64,000 nt of DNA from Montifringilla adamsi (Eukaryota; Chordata; Aves; Passeriformes; Passeridae): positions 2,356,001 to 2,420,000 of the forward strand of contig JAGGNK010010225.1 of assembly GCA_017590115.1 (NCBI GenBank), read 5' to 3'. Both the position numbers and the translations under genes were made by a program. A model generated the notes under the pieces. The model was not told the DNA's origin. It made no database searches and was given only the letters and a program-made list of their open reading frames with translations. How positions within the stretch are numbered: the stretch's first letter is position 1; each line of letters opens with the position of its first letter. Below are positions 12,691 through 24,700 of this stretch, one piece after another.

Positions 12691-14864
12691 CAATGTATGA
12701 CCACATAAAGGCTTCACTGGAATGAAGAATGGTTATATAGGAAAAAAGAAGTGTGTTACCCAAAAGATATGTAATAATTTGTCCAAACAGCCTCTGGCGG
12801 GGTCTGGGACCAGTCCTATTTGTGGAATCTGTATCCAGTACTTCAAACCGTTGTTCTATCATTTAAGCAAGATAAGAAACTGTATTGTGAAAAACCCCTG
12901 GAACTGATAGATCATTATGTAAAAATTTAAGATTGTGTCAAAATACTTAATAAATTGGGGTTTTATTGACTTTTTATTTTTTTGGTGACATTTGCTGTAC
13001 AATAGTTGTTTTGTTCTTAATATGCATGAATTCAAACTGGTCATTTCTAGCAGAAAGAATAACTTGTCAGACTTTGAACAGCCAATAGTTGCCTTTAAAG
13101 TAAAAATCATGAACTTCCAAATGAAAATTTGCCCCTTCTGGGGGAGACAAAATAGATTTTTGTGGTCAGATGAGAGGGACTGTTCTGTATAAACTTGTCT
13201 TCCATTGCAAGGAACAATTTAGACAAGGACACAAAATGTGTTTCCCATATCTTTGAAATCGTGAGAATGTGATCTTTCCATTTTGTCAAAAGGGCAGCTT
13301 TTTTGTCTTTTAGCTATGAATCTTCAGCCAGTTCCTCATGTGGTATTCTGTACCTTGGAAAATTTAATCAAGGCTGTATTTGAGGAAGAGAAATAGTTTG
13401 AGCTGCTGATATGCTCCTGTTCTTCCAAAGCTGTCTAGCCTGCTTTTATGGATCCCTAGAAAGGTTATTGATTTACTGCAAATGTGGCTTTCTGTAGAAA
13501 AAAGCTGAAAGCTGTTTGCGAACTGCCACCTGAAGCAGAGGCTTAAGCAGGAAATTTATATAATTGCATTCTGCTTCCATTGAAGTCCATGGCATTCTGG
13601 AAATTAATATCAGGGGAAGCAGAATGGGGTCCCATGACCGGGAGTTACTGCTGGCAGCAACTGGAATAGCCCTTCAGCTTCACGTTGCAGAGATGCTCAG
13701 CCACCTGGGAACTGTTCAAAAGATTTGGAAAAATGTTTCTGATAGCAGTTGCCAATATCAACACTAGTTTTTGTAGGCATTCTGTCTTTGTAGTCCTTGC
13801 TGGGTTAGCACATTTAGACTCATCCACACTACTCAAAACTATTCACAGGGGATGTCCAGACAGGTCTGGCCAACAGAATAAGCAGTCCCATGAGTTTTCT
13901 CATACTTTCTTCTCTTTTCTGAGGGACAATTCTGCAGATGTTTTATTTAAGCAGTGTCAGCACTTTTTAATCCCACATATTTATGGTTGTACAAATAATG
14001 AATTTCTTTTTTGCTTGGCCATTGGATTGAGAAACTGCAAGAAGTTCTTGGTTTTAGTTGATCAGAAAGTTGTTTTCAGGCAAGCTAAATGAAGCAATTC
14101 ACATAGTTTAAATTTTCTCTGTCCTTTTCTACGGGCTTTAATAAAAATGGGTCAATTTTCAATTGAATTTAAGTTTTAATTGAAAACAGTATTTTGAAAC
14201 AAATACTCAAAATATGTTTGTTTCCAAAGTTTAGAAAAAGTTTAGTCTTTTCTGGTTTCTTTATTTTTCTGGCTGATTATATCTTAGGCTATTTTTCAAA
14301 TTCACATTTTTTTTCCTCCCCTGAAGCAATATATTTTCATAAAATCATTGCTTAGCAGAATACTTTTACCCAGCATTGTTAGGAATTTTGCAACTCAGTC
14401 CTTTTGCCTTAGTGTTTAAATTAAAAAAAAAAAAAAAAGACACAACACAATGTTGTTTTTAAAGCTTATAGCCTCTAGCCTGCAGTTTGGAAAAGCTGTT
14501 GTGATATGTAACATCAGGCGTGACTAGAGAAATCCAGCTGGAGTCTGTGAGAATGAGGGCAGTACCTGGTGGCATCCAGGTAACAGATGTGTCAGGGGCA
14601 GGGAATATAATTTGTGATGGGACAGTTTGAAATTACTCAATTAGGTCTAAAATGAGGTCACTTACAGATTAAAGGAGGGTACTAGAAAAAGAAATTTATA
14701 ATCAAGGTTGACATGGTCTTCCATTATCATCAAGCCAGTCTGCAGTTGTCCAGCCTGAGCTTTCTTGCACTTTCAGCATATCTGTTAATTGCAATTGCCA
14801 GGGGAAACATTAGCGCAGAAAAGTAGGGGGTTAATTAAAACCAGTAGGTGCTGATTTCTTTGCT

Positions 14865-14945
14865 AAAAAAAAAAACCAAACCCCCCCCCACCAAAAAACC
14901 AAACCAAAACAAAAAAACCAACAAAAAAACCAAAACCCCAACAAA
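14865..14945. repeat. A/C-only low-complexity tract
   Basis: About 80 bases are made almost wholly of A and C: an A run, then a C run, then irregular CAAAA/CCAAAAA units. The complementary strand is T/G-only. It is simple-sequence DNA with no recognised element. Confidence 0.9.
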
Positions 14946-17900
14946 GATAGCATATTCTGGGGCATCCTGCTTCTCTTTAGGCCAACTTATTTAGCTATCC
15001 ATACCCAGCAGCACCCGTGCACCAGTGCAGCTGGGGCTGGGGGCTCGGTGTATTTACCTCCTATGAACAAAGGAGCCAGATCACTCTGTTCTGTTCTTTC
15101 CCATCAGAAGATATCTGCTATTTTGGACCAAGTGTGCAACTTGAACTACAAACTGGGGATAGTGGGGTATGTATTTTAGAAGTCAATGAGATTATGTGCT
15201 TTGAACAAATTAAGCACTTTTTTACCTTACTGTGATTTTTCTTTTTTGTTTTGTTTATTTTAGAATAAAATCTACAAACCAATTCTTACAAATGTCCATA
15301 ATGTTCACCAAAAGGCAGATAATGGTCAATGAATTCCAAAGCATAATACTGTGCCATGACTAACAGAGTGAGAACATTACCTCTTTAACAGAGCTGCTCT
15401 GCCTGTTTCCCTTTGCACAACAAACCCATGTGCTAGAAGGCTGTTCTTGGCCTAATAATAAGGTTTGCATAGCTTGACCAAGGTGAGAATGGTTTTGGAG
15501 GCCTTGCTATTTGGAAGAAGAAATTTTCTCAAATAGGACTTTCATCAAGTCCTCTGAATAAATTTTTATTGTCCAAATTTGGGAACTAACTCTTGGAGAC
15601 ACTGGGTATGGGATTCTCCTGCTGAGAATGTGCTCAATCCTTTTGTTGGGTCAGGCTGTAATGGTGGTTCCTGAAGTTTGCTATGCTGTTATAACCTAAG
15701 CCTGATGGAGATTCTTAAAGCGTTGGAGAAATTTGGATTAAATTTCATTGATGGATCAATTAGTAGGACACAGTGGTTTAAAGGCAAAGAAAATGTTGCA
15801 CTGTGGTGTGACTGTGCAGAATCACTTCTCTCAAGGATACTCGAGATATGAAGAAGGACATTTGTTGCTCTTCTGGTCCCTGTGGTGCACTAGATACTTC
15901 AGCTGTAGCTGATCCCAGCTACTTATCATACTGGTCTGTGTATGTATGTGCTGGGAAGAAGCATTGGCATCTTCCATGTAAATATGTATGAGGATCGGCG
16001 GTGGTCTGCACTCTTGATAGAAACAGCTTAAAGTTTAGGGCTAAAACTTTTTATTGTTGGTAGTGTGGCTGAGTGCTGGCTGAGAGTGGGAAAAGTGATT
16101 ACCCTGTCACTCAAGTAGGTAGAGAAGGAGCTAAACTACTCTGCAATCTTTGTCCTGTTTTAAAAGCTCTGCTATCAGGAGTGAGGGAAGTATGAGCTGT
16201 TACAGCAGCTGTGTAGCTCTGCACAGGCAGACTGTGATGCACCCATCAATCCTCAGGAAAAGCTCCCTGGGCTCTGGCTGCACAGAGCACTGTGGGAAAC
16301 TGGTGTAGAATGGCCTTGCATACACGGCACCTCCTCCCCACATTCTGAGGTGGAAGGAGAACCTGTCTGATAGCTTTTATTCTGCTGTAGTGAGTGTTTG
16401 AAACAATAATCCCCAGGGTAGATTAGCAGGGGAGACAAGCAGTGAGAAGGAAAAGGTGAAGGGAGCAAAGGAGAGAAGAGACCTTCAGGTTTAGTGTATA
16501 TTACACTTAAAATTCTGAGACTGCTCCATGGATGAGCCACATAAAGAATTAGATTTACAATTTGAACAAAGTTCCATAGGAAAATAATTGGACTGGTGAA
16601 GCAATCTCACTTTCACTAAATTGCTTTCCAAGGAGCCTATCCTGAATGGGGCTGTGCAGCTCTTACTGATATTTGGGCATCCTCATTTCTCATTGACTTC
16701 AGTGAGAATTAAACTCATTGAACTCCTCACTAGGCAATTAGTTTCTTACAGGTCTATTTTTTCTGCTGCAAAGTGGCAGCTGCCCTTCCCTTCTGTTAGC
16801 AGTCATACCCTGTGCCACTCAAGTCCCAGCCTCAGCATGCAGGTATCATTTAATGGTTCTTCTGTGAGACATGTGCTTAAACATTTGAACATAAATTCTG
16901 TTCCTTATTGTTTTCTCTGGATAGGATCCTTGACAGTTTTGTTACACTGACTGCACCACTTTAGCAAAAAGTACATGCAAAATAGGTGATGGAAAGTCTT
17001 TCCAAAACCAATCCCATCAAAAGCTTAGAAATCAGGGTGGGTTTTTTTTTTGTTTTATTGATGTAGGAAGAGTTTGTTTTGCTTTCAAAAAGGGATGAAC
17101 ACATTTCAAATTAAGAGGACAGATTCATTAATATGAAGGGTGAATGAGATAATAAATGAGATAATGTAAATGAGGTTTTTCTACCTTTCCTTACCATGAG
17201 AGAAGACCTACAGAAATGCAGTATATTTACAGTCCTCAAATTATTGAAGCTGTAAATGTTTTTGCTTTCATGGCCTCTGTTTGTACTACTGCACATTTTG
17301 GGATGATGGATTATGGAGCACCAGGTGTTGGGATGAAAAGAATCAATAGTGTGATACAAAAGATGAAATAACTGTGATGGAACATCAATAAAGGCTAAAA
17401 GCTGCCATAGGGATTTGAATCTTAAAGAAGAGCTTGAGAAAGTGTATTAAGAAGAATTCACTTCTCCCCTTGCACTTGTAGTGTCTTTATTCCATGAGCA
17501 GAAGTCACCTGGGGGCTCTGTCAAGGACAGAGGTGGAGGAAATTTTTCTTTTCTGTGTGTACATGGTGCCCAGCACACCACCTGAGGGGCACGATGTCAC
17601 AGAGTCCAGGTAACGTCAGGACACGACTGGTGTAGGAGCATTTTGGAATGTGTTTGGTCTGAAGTAGAGAGGATTTTACTTTGTTTTTTAAGAAATAAAT
17701 TAAATTAAACTTGTTATTAATTTGCATGCTACTCCCACAAGCAAACTAGATGAATACATTTAGAAGTAACTAGCTGCAGTTCACGTCTGTGCTGTTGGGA
17801 CATTGTTCTGAGGAAATGGCAGCTGCTCCTCTGCTGCTGTGACCCATTGTCAGGGGACTTGGCCACTAAAGAAACACAGTAAAGCTAGGCTGTTAGTGTT

Positions 17901-18969
17901 GAGAGCTTTATCTGTTTCTATCTAAGCAAAAAAGACTGCTGAAATATGTCATGTAAAAATAAAGCTATTAGATAAGTTTGGCATCATCGCAAATCAGACA
18001 CAAAGTTTTAGAGCTGAAATAAACCGTTGCAGAAAGCAAGGTTAGGTCACGCACCTATTTTGTTAGTTCAAAGTCAAATCATCACAAAGAGAAGGAGAGG
18101 AACTCACTCTTCTGAAATACCTTGGTGTTATTACTAATATGTTAAAATGCAAACTCTTTTAAAAAATACTCCCGTCAAAATACTTAGTTCTGCCTTCCAA
18201 GGAATAGTCCAGCAATGCATTTAAGCTTACGGCCTATTTCAAGCGTGACAATGCAAAATTACTCACATGCTTTAAGCTATGCACAAGATTGATTGGCCAA
18301 AGTCATGAGCCCTGCTGGGATGAGATCAAATGCTTTGCCATAAGGACCTGACTCTGCCAGTCTCACTCATGGGGTTTTTTCTGCAGTAAGATTTCATCCC
18401 ATGCAACACAAGAGTGGCGTAGCCAAAAGCTACTCACATCATAAATCTACGAGATGAAATCTTACATGCTGGGATCAGGCCTTGTCCTTTAATATTGCAT
18501 CACACTGAGTTTTTTGGCAACTTGAGTTTCACAGGAGTTCAATGCAGAATGTCCTCTAGGGACAGCTGCTTTGCAGATGTGGTGGAGAAGGGTCATCAAG
18601 GGCAAGAAGTCATGCTTAGCCTGGTTAGCACAAGGAGAAAAACCCTGCCTTTAACCAGCTGCAGCTGATGTTCTTCCTGAGTTCAAACCTTTGATCTAAA
18701 GCAGGAAGAGTAGGGACCTTAACCCAGCCTTTCCCAGGTCACTGATGAATGCCTCAAGCACCAGGGTTTAGATCTTGCTCCAATTCTTTCAGGAACTACA
18801 GAACACAAGAGTCTCAGTGCTTTAAACCTGCAGGTCTGGGCTTGGCTTTCCTTGGGGCAGGCTGCAGGGAAGTCAGGCAAGGAGTGCAAAACTCAGACAG
18901 TTCAGAAAACTCTGTAAGTCACAAAATACACTTCCTGCCCAAACATGCTGTATTTCTGAGTGTGACATC

Positions 18970-18972
<3 letters not shown>

Positions 18973-19002
<30 letters not shown>
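18973..19002 (+). promoter_or_regulatory. GADL1: 30-T polypyrimidine tract before GADL1 acceptor
   Basis: Thirty consecutive T are followed by a short pyrimidine-rich spacer (TGTCTCTACTTTCAG counted from the last T) and the exon boundary at 19016/19017. It sits where the splice acceptor's polypyrimidine tract is expected but is far longer than usual, so its length may vary between individuals. Confidence 0.75.
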
Positions 19003-19003
<1 letters not shown>

Positions 19004-19016
19004 TCTCTACTTTCAG

Positions 19017-19190
19017 GTTGCTCCTATAATTAAGGAGAGAATGATGAAGAAGGGTAGCATGATGCTTGGGTACCAGCCTCACTGGGGCAAAGTCAACTTC
19101 TTCCGCCAGGTGGTTATCAGCCCACAAGTTAGCCGAGAGGACATGGACTTCCTGCTGGATGAAATCGAGCTTCTTGCTAAGGACTTGTAG
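19017..19190 (+). CDS. GADL1: GADL1, terminal coding exon (C-terminal 57 residues)
   Basis: GADL1 is a cytosolic pyridoxal-phosphate enzyme of the glutamate decarboxylase family. It is known to decarboxylate aspartate and cysteine sulfinate, giving beta-alanine and hypotaurine. The exon opens in phase 0 after a TTTCAG acceptor and encodes 57 residues ending in a TAG stop at 19188-19190. It carries family-typical C-terminal motifs: KERMMKKGS, GYQPH, VNFFRQVV, and SREDMDFLLDE near the end. This segment is part of the C-terminal small domain; the PLP-binding lysine lies in exons outside the window. The close paralogue CSAD has a recognisably different C terminus (for example NFFRMVV), and the neighbouring TGFBR2 gene matches known GADL1 synteny. 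One oddity is Trp at codon 19083-19085 (QPHWGK), where I recall Arg in human. Confidence 0.93.
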   Translation, partial: VAPIIKERMMKKGSMMLGYQPHWGKVNFFRQVVISPQVSREDMDFLLDEIELLAKDL

Positions 19191-19823
19191 CTGTAGCTCC
19201 ACAGCATCAGGTGCTGCTCACATGTGATATTTATGGAGAGAGTGGCAGCAGCACCCTGGTGCTATTTTCTGAAAGGTAGTAAAAAGCTTGACTTATAGTT
19301 TGGAAACTGTCATTTTGCAGATTGGTGTTGAGAACTCTGCAGGTAGAACACCCCTTCACAGAAAAGCATTTGCTGACAGGGGCTGGGGGGCAGGCTGGTG
19401 CTTCCAGCACAATTGCTGCCATTCCGGGAAGTGTTTCCTCAAGAAGGGAGGGCTTCTGAGAATGGTGTCTATGCCCCAGGAAAGGCAGCTATTTACTGGG
19501 TGCCTGTGCACAGTGTAGCTCAAACTGGTCACTTATGCATGCAGGCAAAATTCCTCTGAAGTTGCTATTATGAGTGGATTTGTCAGTGAGCCTTAATATG
19601 CTAGTTAATACTCTTATTTACTCTGTCAATATTTTAGTTTGGTAATTAACATGATAAGACTGGAAATTGTGAACTTACATGAAATTATTTCCTCAGGGCC
19701 ACCTAACTAGGTGCCTTGCCCAGGTTTTCCACTGTGAGCACAGGCAGTCAGTAAAATGAGACTCAGTGCAGTCATCGCACCAGGAGGAAGCTCCTGCACA
19801 AAGCCCTGAGTAACCAATATTGA

Positions 19824-19893
19824 CGCTGCTAGGAGCAGGTTGAACCAGATGACCTTTTAAGGTCCCTTGCAACCCATAGGATTTTGTGATTCT
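19824..19893 (+). mobile_element. CR1 LINE 3'-end fragment in GADL1 3' UTR
   Basis: Sense-strand CR1 terminus: AACCAGATGACCTTTTAAGG, then TCCCTTGCAACCCATAGGA, ending TTTTGTGATTCT. About 70 bases are recognisable, and the upstream part is lost or too diverged. Confidence 0.85.
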
Positions 19894-20905
19894 AAGAAAC
19901 ACAGTCATTTGGTCCAGTCAGTGTTTGCCAGTGTTGCCCATCCAAAATATCACCACTTTAGGAGAGCTGAAAATATTGGAATAACATTTAGAACTTCTTA
20001 CTTCTTTGTCAACAGGAGTTACCTATCATTTCTGAATTGCTGTTCACCTTAATCTATTTTTAAAGTGTAAAGATTTATTTAGAAGCTTTTGGATGCACTT
20101 TGAAATTTTAACAGAGAAAAATGATATATTTACCTGAAAGATACATATTTTTATGCATGATTACTTTATATTAATAATGTAGAAAAATTGCTTATTTGTC
20201 ATTGTTTGTATTTTCCTACAGATTTGAGATTATGCGATTTTATGTTATCAGTGTATAATCTGTAATTTTACTCTGCTGTTCCTATAGTGGTGATCAGAGA
20301 AGGTCTTCCTGTGATTTTAGGATATGAACAGTTTGAACATTTTTGGTCAATCTTAAATTACACAATTAAGTTGTGCGCTTTGTCTTTGTGTTAAGAATTA
20401 GAATATACTTTTAATCTGTTTTTTATTCCGTAAAAATAATACATTTTATAAGGATAGAAATGTATTTCTTGTGATGAAGTTGTTGCAGCAAACCAGTGGA
20501 AATAGCCATGTCTTTCACCTTGTAATCAACATCTGCTCAGCGTTCATGTTTTGCTGTTTGTTCCTTATTCTGTATTTGAAGTAGCACTGACCACTATGAA
20601 CCTTCCTGCTATAATGTTTTCTGTCCTCCTGAAAGCTGTTTATAAACACAAAGCTTCCCTGTTTTCATTTCCTACATTGTACTAGGATCCAACATTGCAT
20701 GAAATTCCTACTTCCAGTCTCCAGGATGATGGTGTGCAGAGCTTAACAAGGTCGTGATAACCAAGGGGGTCACACAGTCAGAGCAGCAGTTAAAAGCAAG
20801 GGTCACCTGCAGCCCTTCACAGGTGCCCTTAGCAGTGTCCTGGAAGTGGATGTACTTGTGCTGTCAGAGTGATCCACTGGACTTTTAAGCAAAACTCAAG
20901 TTGAT

Positions 20906-20911
20906 AATAAA
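20906..20911 (+). other. GADL1: Candidate poly(A) signal AATAAA (GADL1, proximal)
   Basis: This is the first AATAAA downstream of the GADL1 stop codon, 1.7 kb after it. Its use is not shown by the sequence alone. Confidence 0.4.
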
Positions 20912-21715
20912 ATGAATATCACAACGTGGCCCCTGGGTTTTGCTCTTCATTACCCACAAATCACTCCATCATTTGTTGACGGAGTGTGCTTCTGGCTATA
21001 CCAGTTATCCTGATCTTGGAAAGCCTAAATTCAGGGCCCATAAGGCTTTTTTTTGGCTCCCAGTCACTCTGGGTGGAGTGCAGAGTGCACAAGGAATGCT
21101 GCATGGAGACAACTTTGCTCTTTCATCTTGAATTAGACAGGACCATTACCCCTTCTCCTTCTCTTTCTTTGACCTTGAAGGGAAAGACAGAATACAGTGT
21201 CAGGATGTTTTTTTTATGGTCCAGATTCTTGGTGAGTACCTGATTTTTTGATTCGTGGAGAAGTTATAACACCTTTCATCAGCTAAGAATTTGGTCTGTG
21301 GTGTTTTGTTACACCACCACTATCAAAAAAAGTGTTACTGTCTTGTTTCTCTTCATGTTCTCCAGACACGGTGACATTTATGGCACATGTCAGGCAGAAG
21401 TAACACAGTTCTTTTCTGTAGCAGTAGTGGCTGTAGTATTTTTAAATGAAAGTAAACTGGAACTTTTTTCATAGTTGCAGAAAATAAGTCTGATCAACAT
21501 GTGCACTGATTTCTTTGAAGCTATAGGTTAACTATCCAGTGTGATGTGAGTGCCTTATCCAATCTCCATATATTTTCCATATATTTGTTTCTGACCTCTT
21601 ACCATGTCCCAGGTGCACAATATGATGGTTTCATTTCAGGACTAATGTAATTTTCTCATAATTGCTTATGTTGGAGTAGTATGTACAAAATGTCTATTTT
21701 GTAGCTGGTGATTTT

Positions 21716-21721
21716 AATAAA
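21716..21721 (+). other. GADL1: Candidate poly(A) signal AATAAA (GADL1, distal)
   Basis: Second AATAAA on the sense strand, 2.5 kb after the stop codon. A third copy is at 21912-21917. Which one is used cannot be told here. Confidence 0.35.
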
Positions 21722-24700
21722 AAGTGAAGTAAATGACACCCTTATAAATACAGGCTGTCTTCGTCATTTGTCAATCTAAAACTGCACATACAAACACAGA
21801 AGGTACCTCTAAGCACTCTGGATAAATAGCACTTCAGCTTTAAAATGTGAAACCTAGTTTAACCCTGCTTCAGGATGTGGTTTATCTGTGTGCTGTGCCC
21901 ACATCATCTTTAATAAAGATTTTGGGTGAAAACATGTCACAATTTATATCTTACTCCTGCTTTCAAATGCAGAAACTAAATTGTCTGTGCAAAAAGACAT
22001 TTAATTTTTATTAGTTTTTTGCTATTCTAGCTAGTTGGGATTGGCCCATGAGCTCCCTCTTATAGTTACTGGCAAGCTCTGTCACTCAGGATGCTAAACA
22101 AAGTTCTGGAAGTAGTGAGGTACATGCATAAATCAGTATAGAAGCTGATCTGTTTGTTGCCTGTATGTGTCTACCTCTAATAATTTTTTTCAATAGAAAA
22201 GGAAAGAAATATTTAGAAGGGAAACAGAGGTAGATTTTACTCTTGGTTGTGTGCCTGCATCTTGTGAAAACTTTGGGCATTTTGTTATGGGTCCACATGC
22301 AAAATCACCCACATAAATCTTTGTGCCTAGAGCCAGTAGTCCCAGGATTTCTGTTATGATTTTCTGTGATAAATGAGTGCCAATCATCACAGTCTGGTTG
22401 CATATGATTTTAGTTCTTCTAAATCCCACTGATTTAACTGGAAACCCTTGCTGGATTGGACCCTAAGTCTTACCACTGGGATCTCTCATTTCAACACCAG
22501 TTTGGCACTCTGAACACCTCAGTTTATCTGCTCTATGTTCATGCCTAGAAATTCAGGTTTATCTTTATTTTTGTGAGACTGAATTGAAGCATACTTTCAT
22601 TTGTATCCTTCAGTGATGCGTTAAGATACTTTTCAAATATCATTTGACCTGTCCTTAAAGAACAAGAAATATTCTTTAAGAAAAGCCTAATAGAACTGGT
22701 AAAGTTGCATTCCCAGAATGCCAAGTAAGAGTTTGTAAAAACCTGTTATGTGCATGTGGCTTCCTCATACACATAGCCCACAGCACTGATTCATGCTCAA
22801 GTGATTTTTATTTTTAAATCTCCAACTGTTGTGATAGGGTTTACAAAACTGATATGAAATGTTGAAGGCAGAGGAGAACAATTCAGAATTACTAAATGTT
22901 GAGTTTGATCTCTTCTGTTAGGTCACACAGGAGTTCTGTGACAAGCCAAAAGTGAGCTAAAAGTGACATTTGAGTCCCACATTTTCTGCAGTGCCAAATC
23001 TGCCCAGCCTCTCTTCCCCACTGGCTACTTTCAGGGCTTTTCAGTGACTGAGTAACATGTGGAAAATCAATTGCTGGAAATCAGATGTTACAGGTACAGC
23101 CCACTCATTCCTGTCCTCCTTTCTGTGGTGTAACTGGTAAATGCTAGCAATTATTTGAGCTTATGAGCACTGCATCTAGTGCAGTAACTGCTAAATATTG
23201 CTACTGTTAAATCCTGAAATAATACAATTGCACAGGTTAATTTTGTCTTAATTGCTCACTCTAATTGCTGGTTAGATGCAATCAAAGCCGCACTGCCTGG
23301 CAAATGCACTGTGTACACCACAAGAAACTCTGGTGGAGGGGTTTTCTTTCTTTAAATTGAATCTAGTCTCCCACAATTACATGTTTTTTCTTCAGATATA
23401 CAATTAGATGTTATTACTCTAATTCTATAACTGCACAATAATCAACAAAAAAAATTACTTTGAGTAATAAAACAAAACAAGGAAATTAGTTCTGCAAGAG
23501 GAACAAAAAAGAGAATGTCAAAGGTTTCAAGGCAAGCTCAGAGAATGGCTGTGTCAATGATTAACCTCTGCTAAGTGAATTACTGTGTGCCTGTGCTGCA
23601 GGAGCAGAGCAGGGAAGCTGTGCCAGTCATGGAGTCATCAAAGAACTTGTACATGCCCTGGCACTGCAGCAATCTGCCCCAGCATGCCATGGCCCATCCA
23701 ATATCCTAAAGAAGCCCTTCCAGAAGTCTGGACGCTTTGTCGTACATTGATGATTTTTGTATGTATCAATGTAAAGTTTATTTTAAAGTGGTCTTAGTAA
23801 GAGAAGTGACACTGAAGGGGTAATCTTTTTAAAATCCAAGAGAGAGAACCACTTTCAGCCTTGGTGGCTCATGTGTAACTAAAGAACAATAAATCACATT
23901 TCTAAAATTCATGAAAGAAAACTTGTAAAATCTTTAGTTTTATCAAGGATGAAGGCAAATAGTAGAAAGACATGGACTCAATAATTCTGTCAAACACAGA
24001 TGTTCTGATTTCATGAAGTAATTTATTTCTTATAACTTGTACGGAGCTATTTAAAAACGGAAAGTATGATGAAAGCACTTGCCATGAAACAGCACAGACC
24101 CATGGAAAGTAACATTTTTCTTTAGGACTGTGCACAACACTGTTCTTCTAAGAAACTCTCAGCCAGCTTGTCATTCTGGGAAGTGACTCCTTAAATCTGT
24201 CAGGCACTGACACTGGCAGCTTTATCCATCCTTTCTTTTCATGCCAGTTGATATGGATTTTTATTCTTTCTCTGGTTCTGTACTCTCTCTCATGCCTGTA
24301 AAGTTATTTTTCAGAGGGGTTTTTTCAGTATTTGGAGCTATAGGAAAAATGTCAGAGTAGCATAAGGGCTAAGATTGAAATTTGAAGCAAATGTAGTTCT
24401 CAGGTTATCCTGATGGGATGCTTTGCCTTACTTTTTCCAGTAATGGATTTGTCCAGATGCTCAGATGATGAGCAGCCACAGCTTCTGCTGGAACTATGGT
24501 AACACCAAAATCAAGACTTCACATGGGAGACTAGTTTAGCCTTGAGAAACTGAGTAAGACAAAGAGTGACAGAGAGAAATGTTACTTGTCCTCTTTTACA
24601 GATGAATGATACACAAGGAACTTAAAACTTCTATTTTTGTGAAAACTTGTACCGTAGCTTTAGAAAAATTGTGGAAGAAGTCACTAACAGGAGACAGCAG

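Larger units (their letters stand above)
1..19016 (+). other. GADL1: GADL1 last intron (partial, 5' end outside window)
   Basis: This is the sequence upstream of the GADL1 terminal exon. I looked in it for the preceding GADL1 exon, expected to encode the conserved CFWYIPPSLR-type segment, and did not find it. The stretch therefore reads as one long intron that begins before the window. It ends in a consensus acceptor (CAG at 19014-19016) after an unusually long T tract. Open frames here are short and resemble no protein I recognise. Identifiable contents are an LTR remnant, three CR1 pieces, a CpG-rich patch and homopolymer tracts, listed separately. Stretches 1-987, 2080-4850, 6030-12400, 12700-14860 and 14950-18970 show nothing else I can name. 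Confidence 0.7.
19191..21721 (+). other. GADL1: Probable GADL1 3' UTR (end uncertain)
   Basis: AT-rich sequence downstream of the GADL1 stop codon has no credible open frame. The first AATAAA after the stop is at 20906-20911 and the next is at 21716-21721, with a third at 21912-21917. I chose the second as an outer bound, but any of the three could be the real end. A CR1 3' fragment lies inside. Transcript data would decide the end. Confidence 0.4.

Noticed and set aside
15017..15235. Open frame containing DICYFGPSVQLE, vaguely like the GADL1 segment ICFWYIPPSLRE
   Set aside because: Only scattered residues agree, the key FWYIPPSLR core is absent, and nothing upstream or downstream in frame continues GADL1. 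It is most likely chance.
18873..19202. 109-codon - strand frame across the GADL1 terminal exon
   Set aside because: It is antisense to the GADL1 coding exon and includes a Lys run from the T30 tract.
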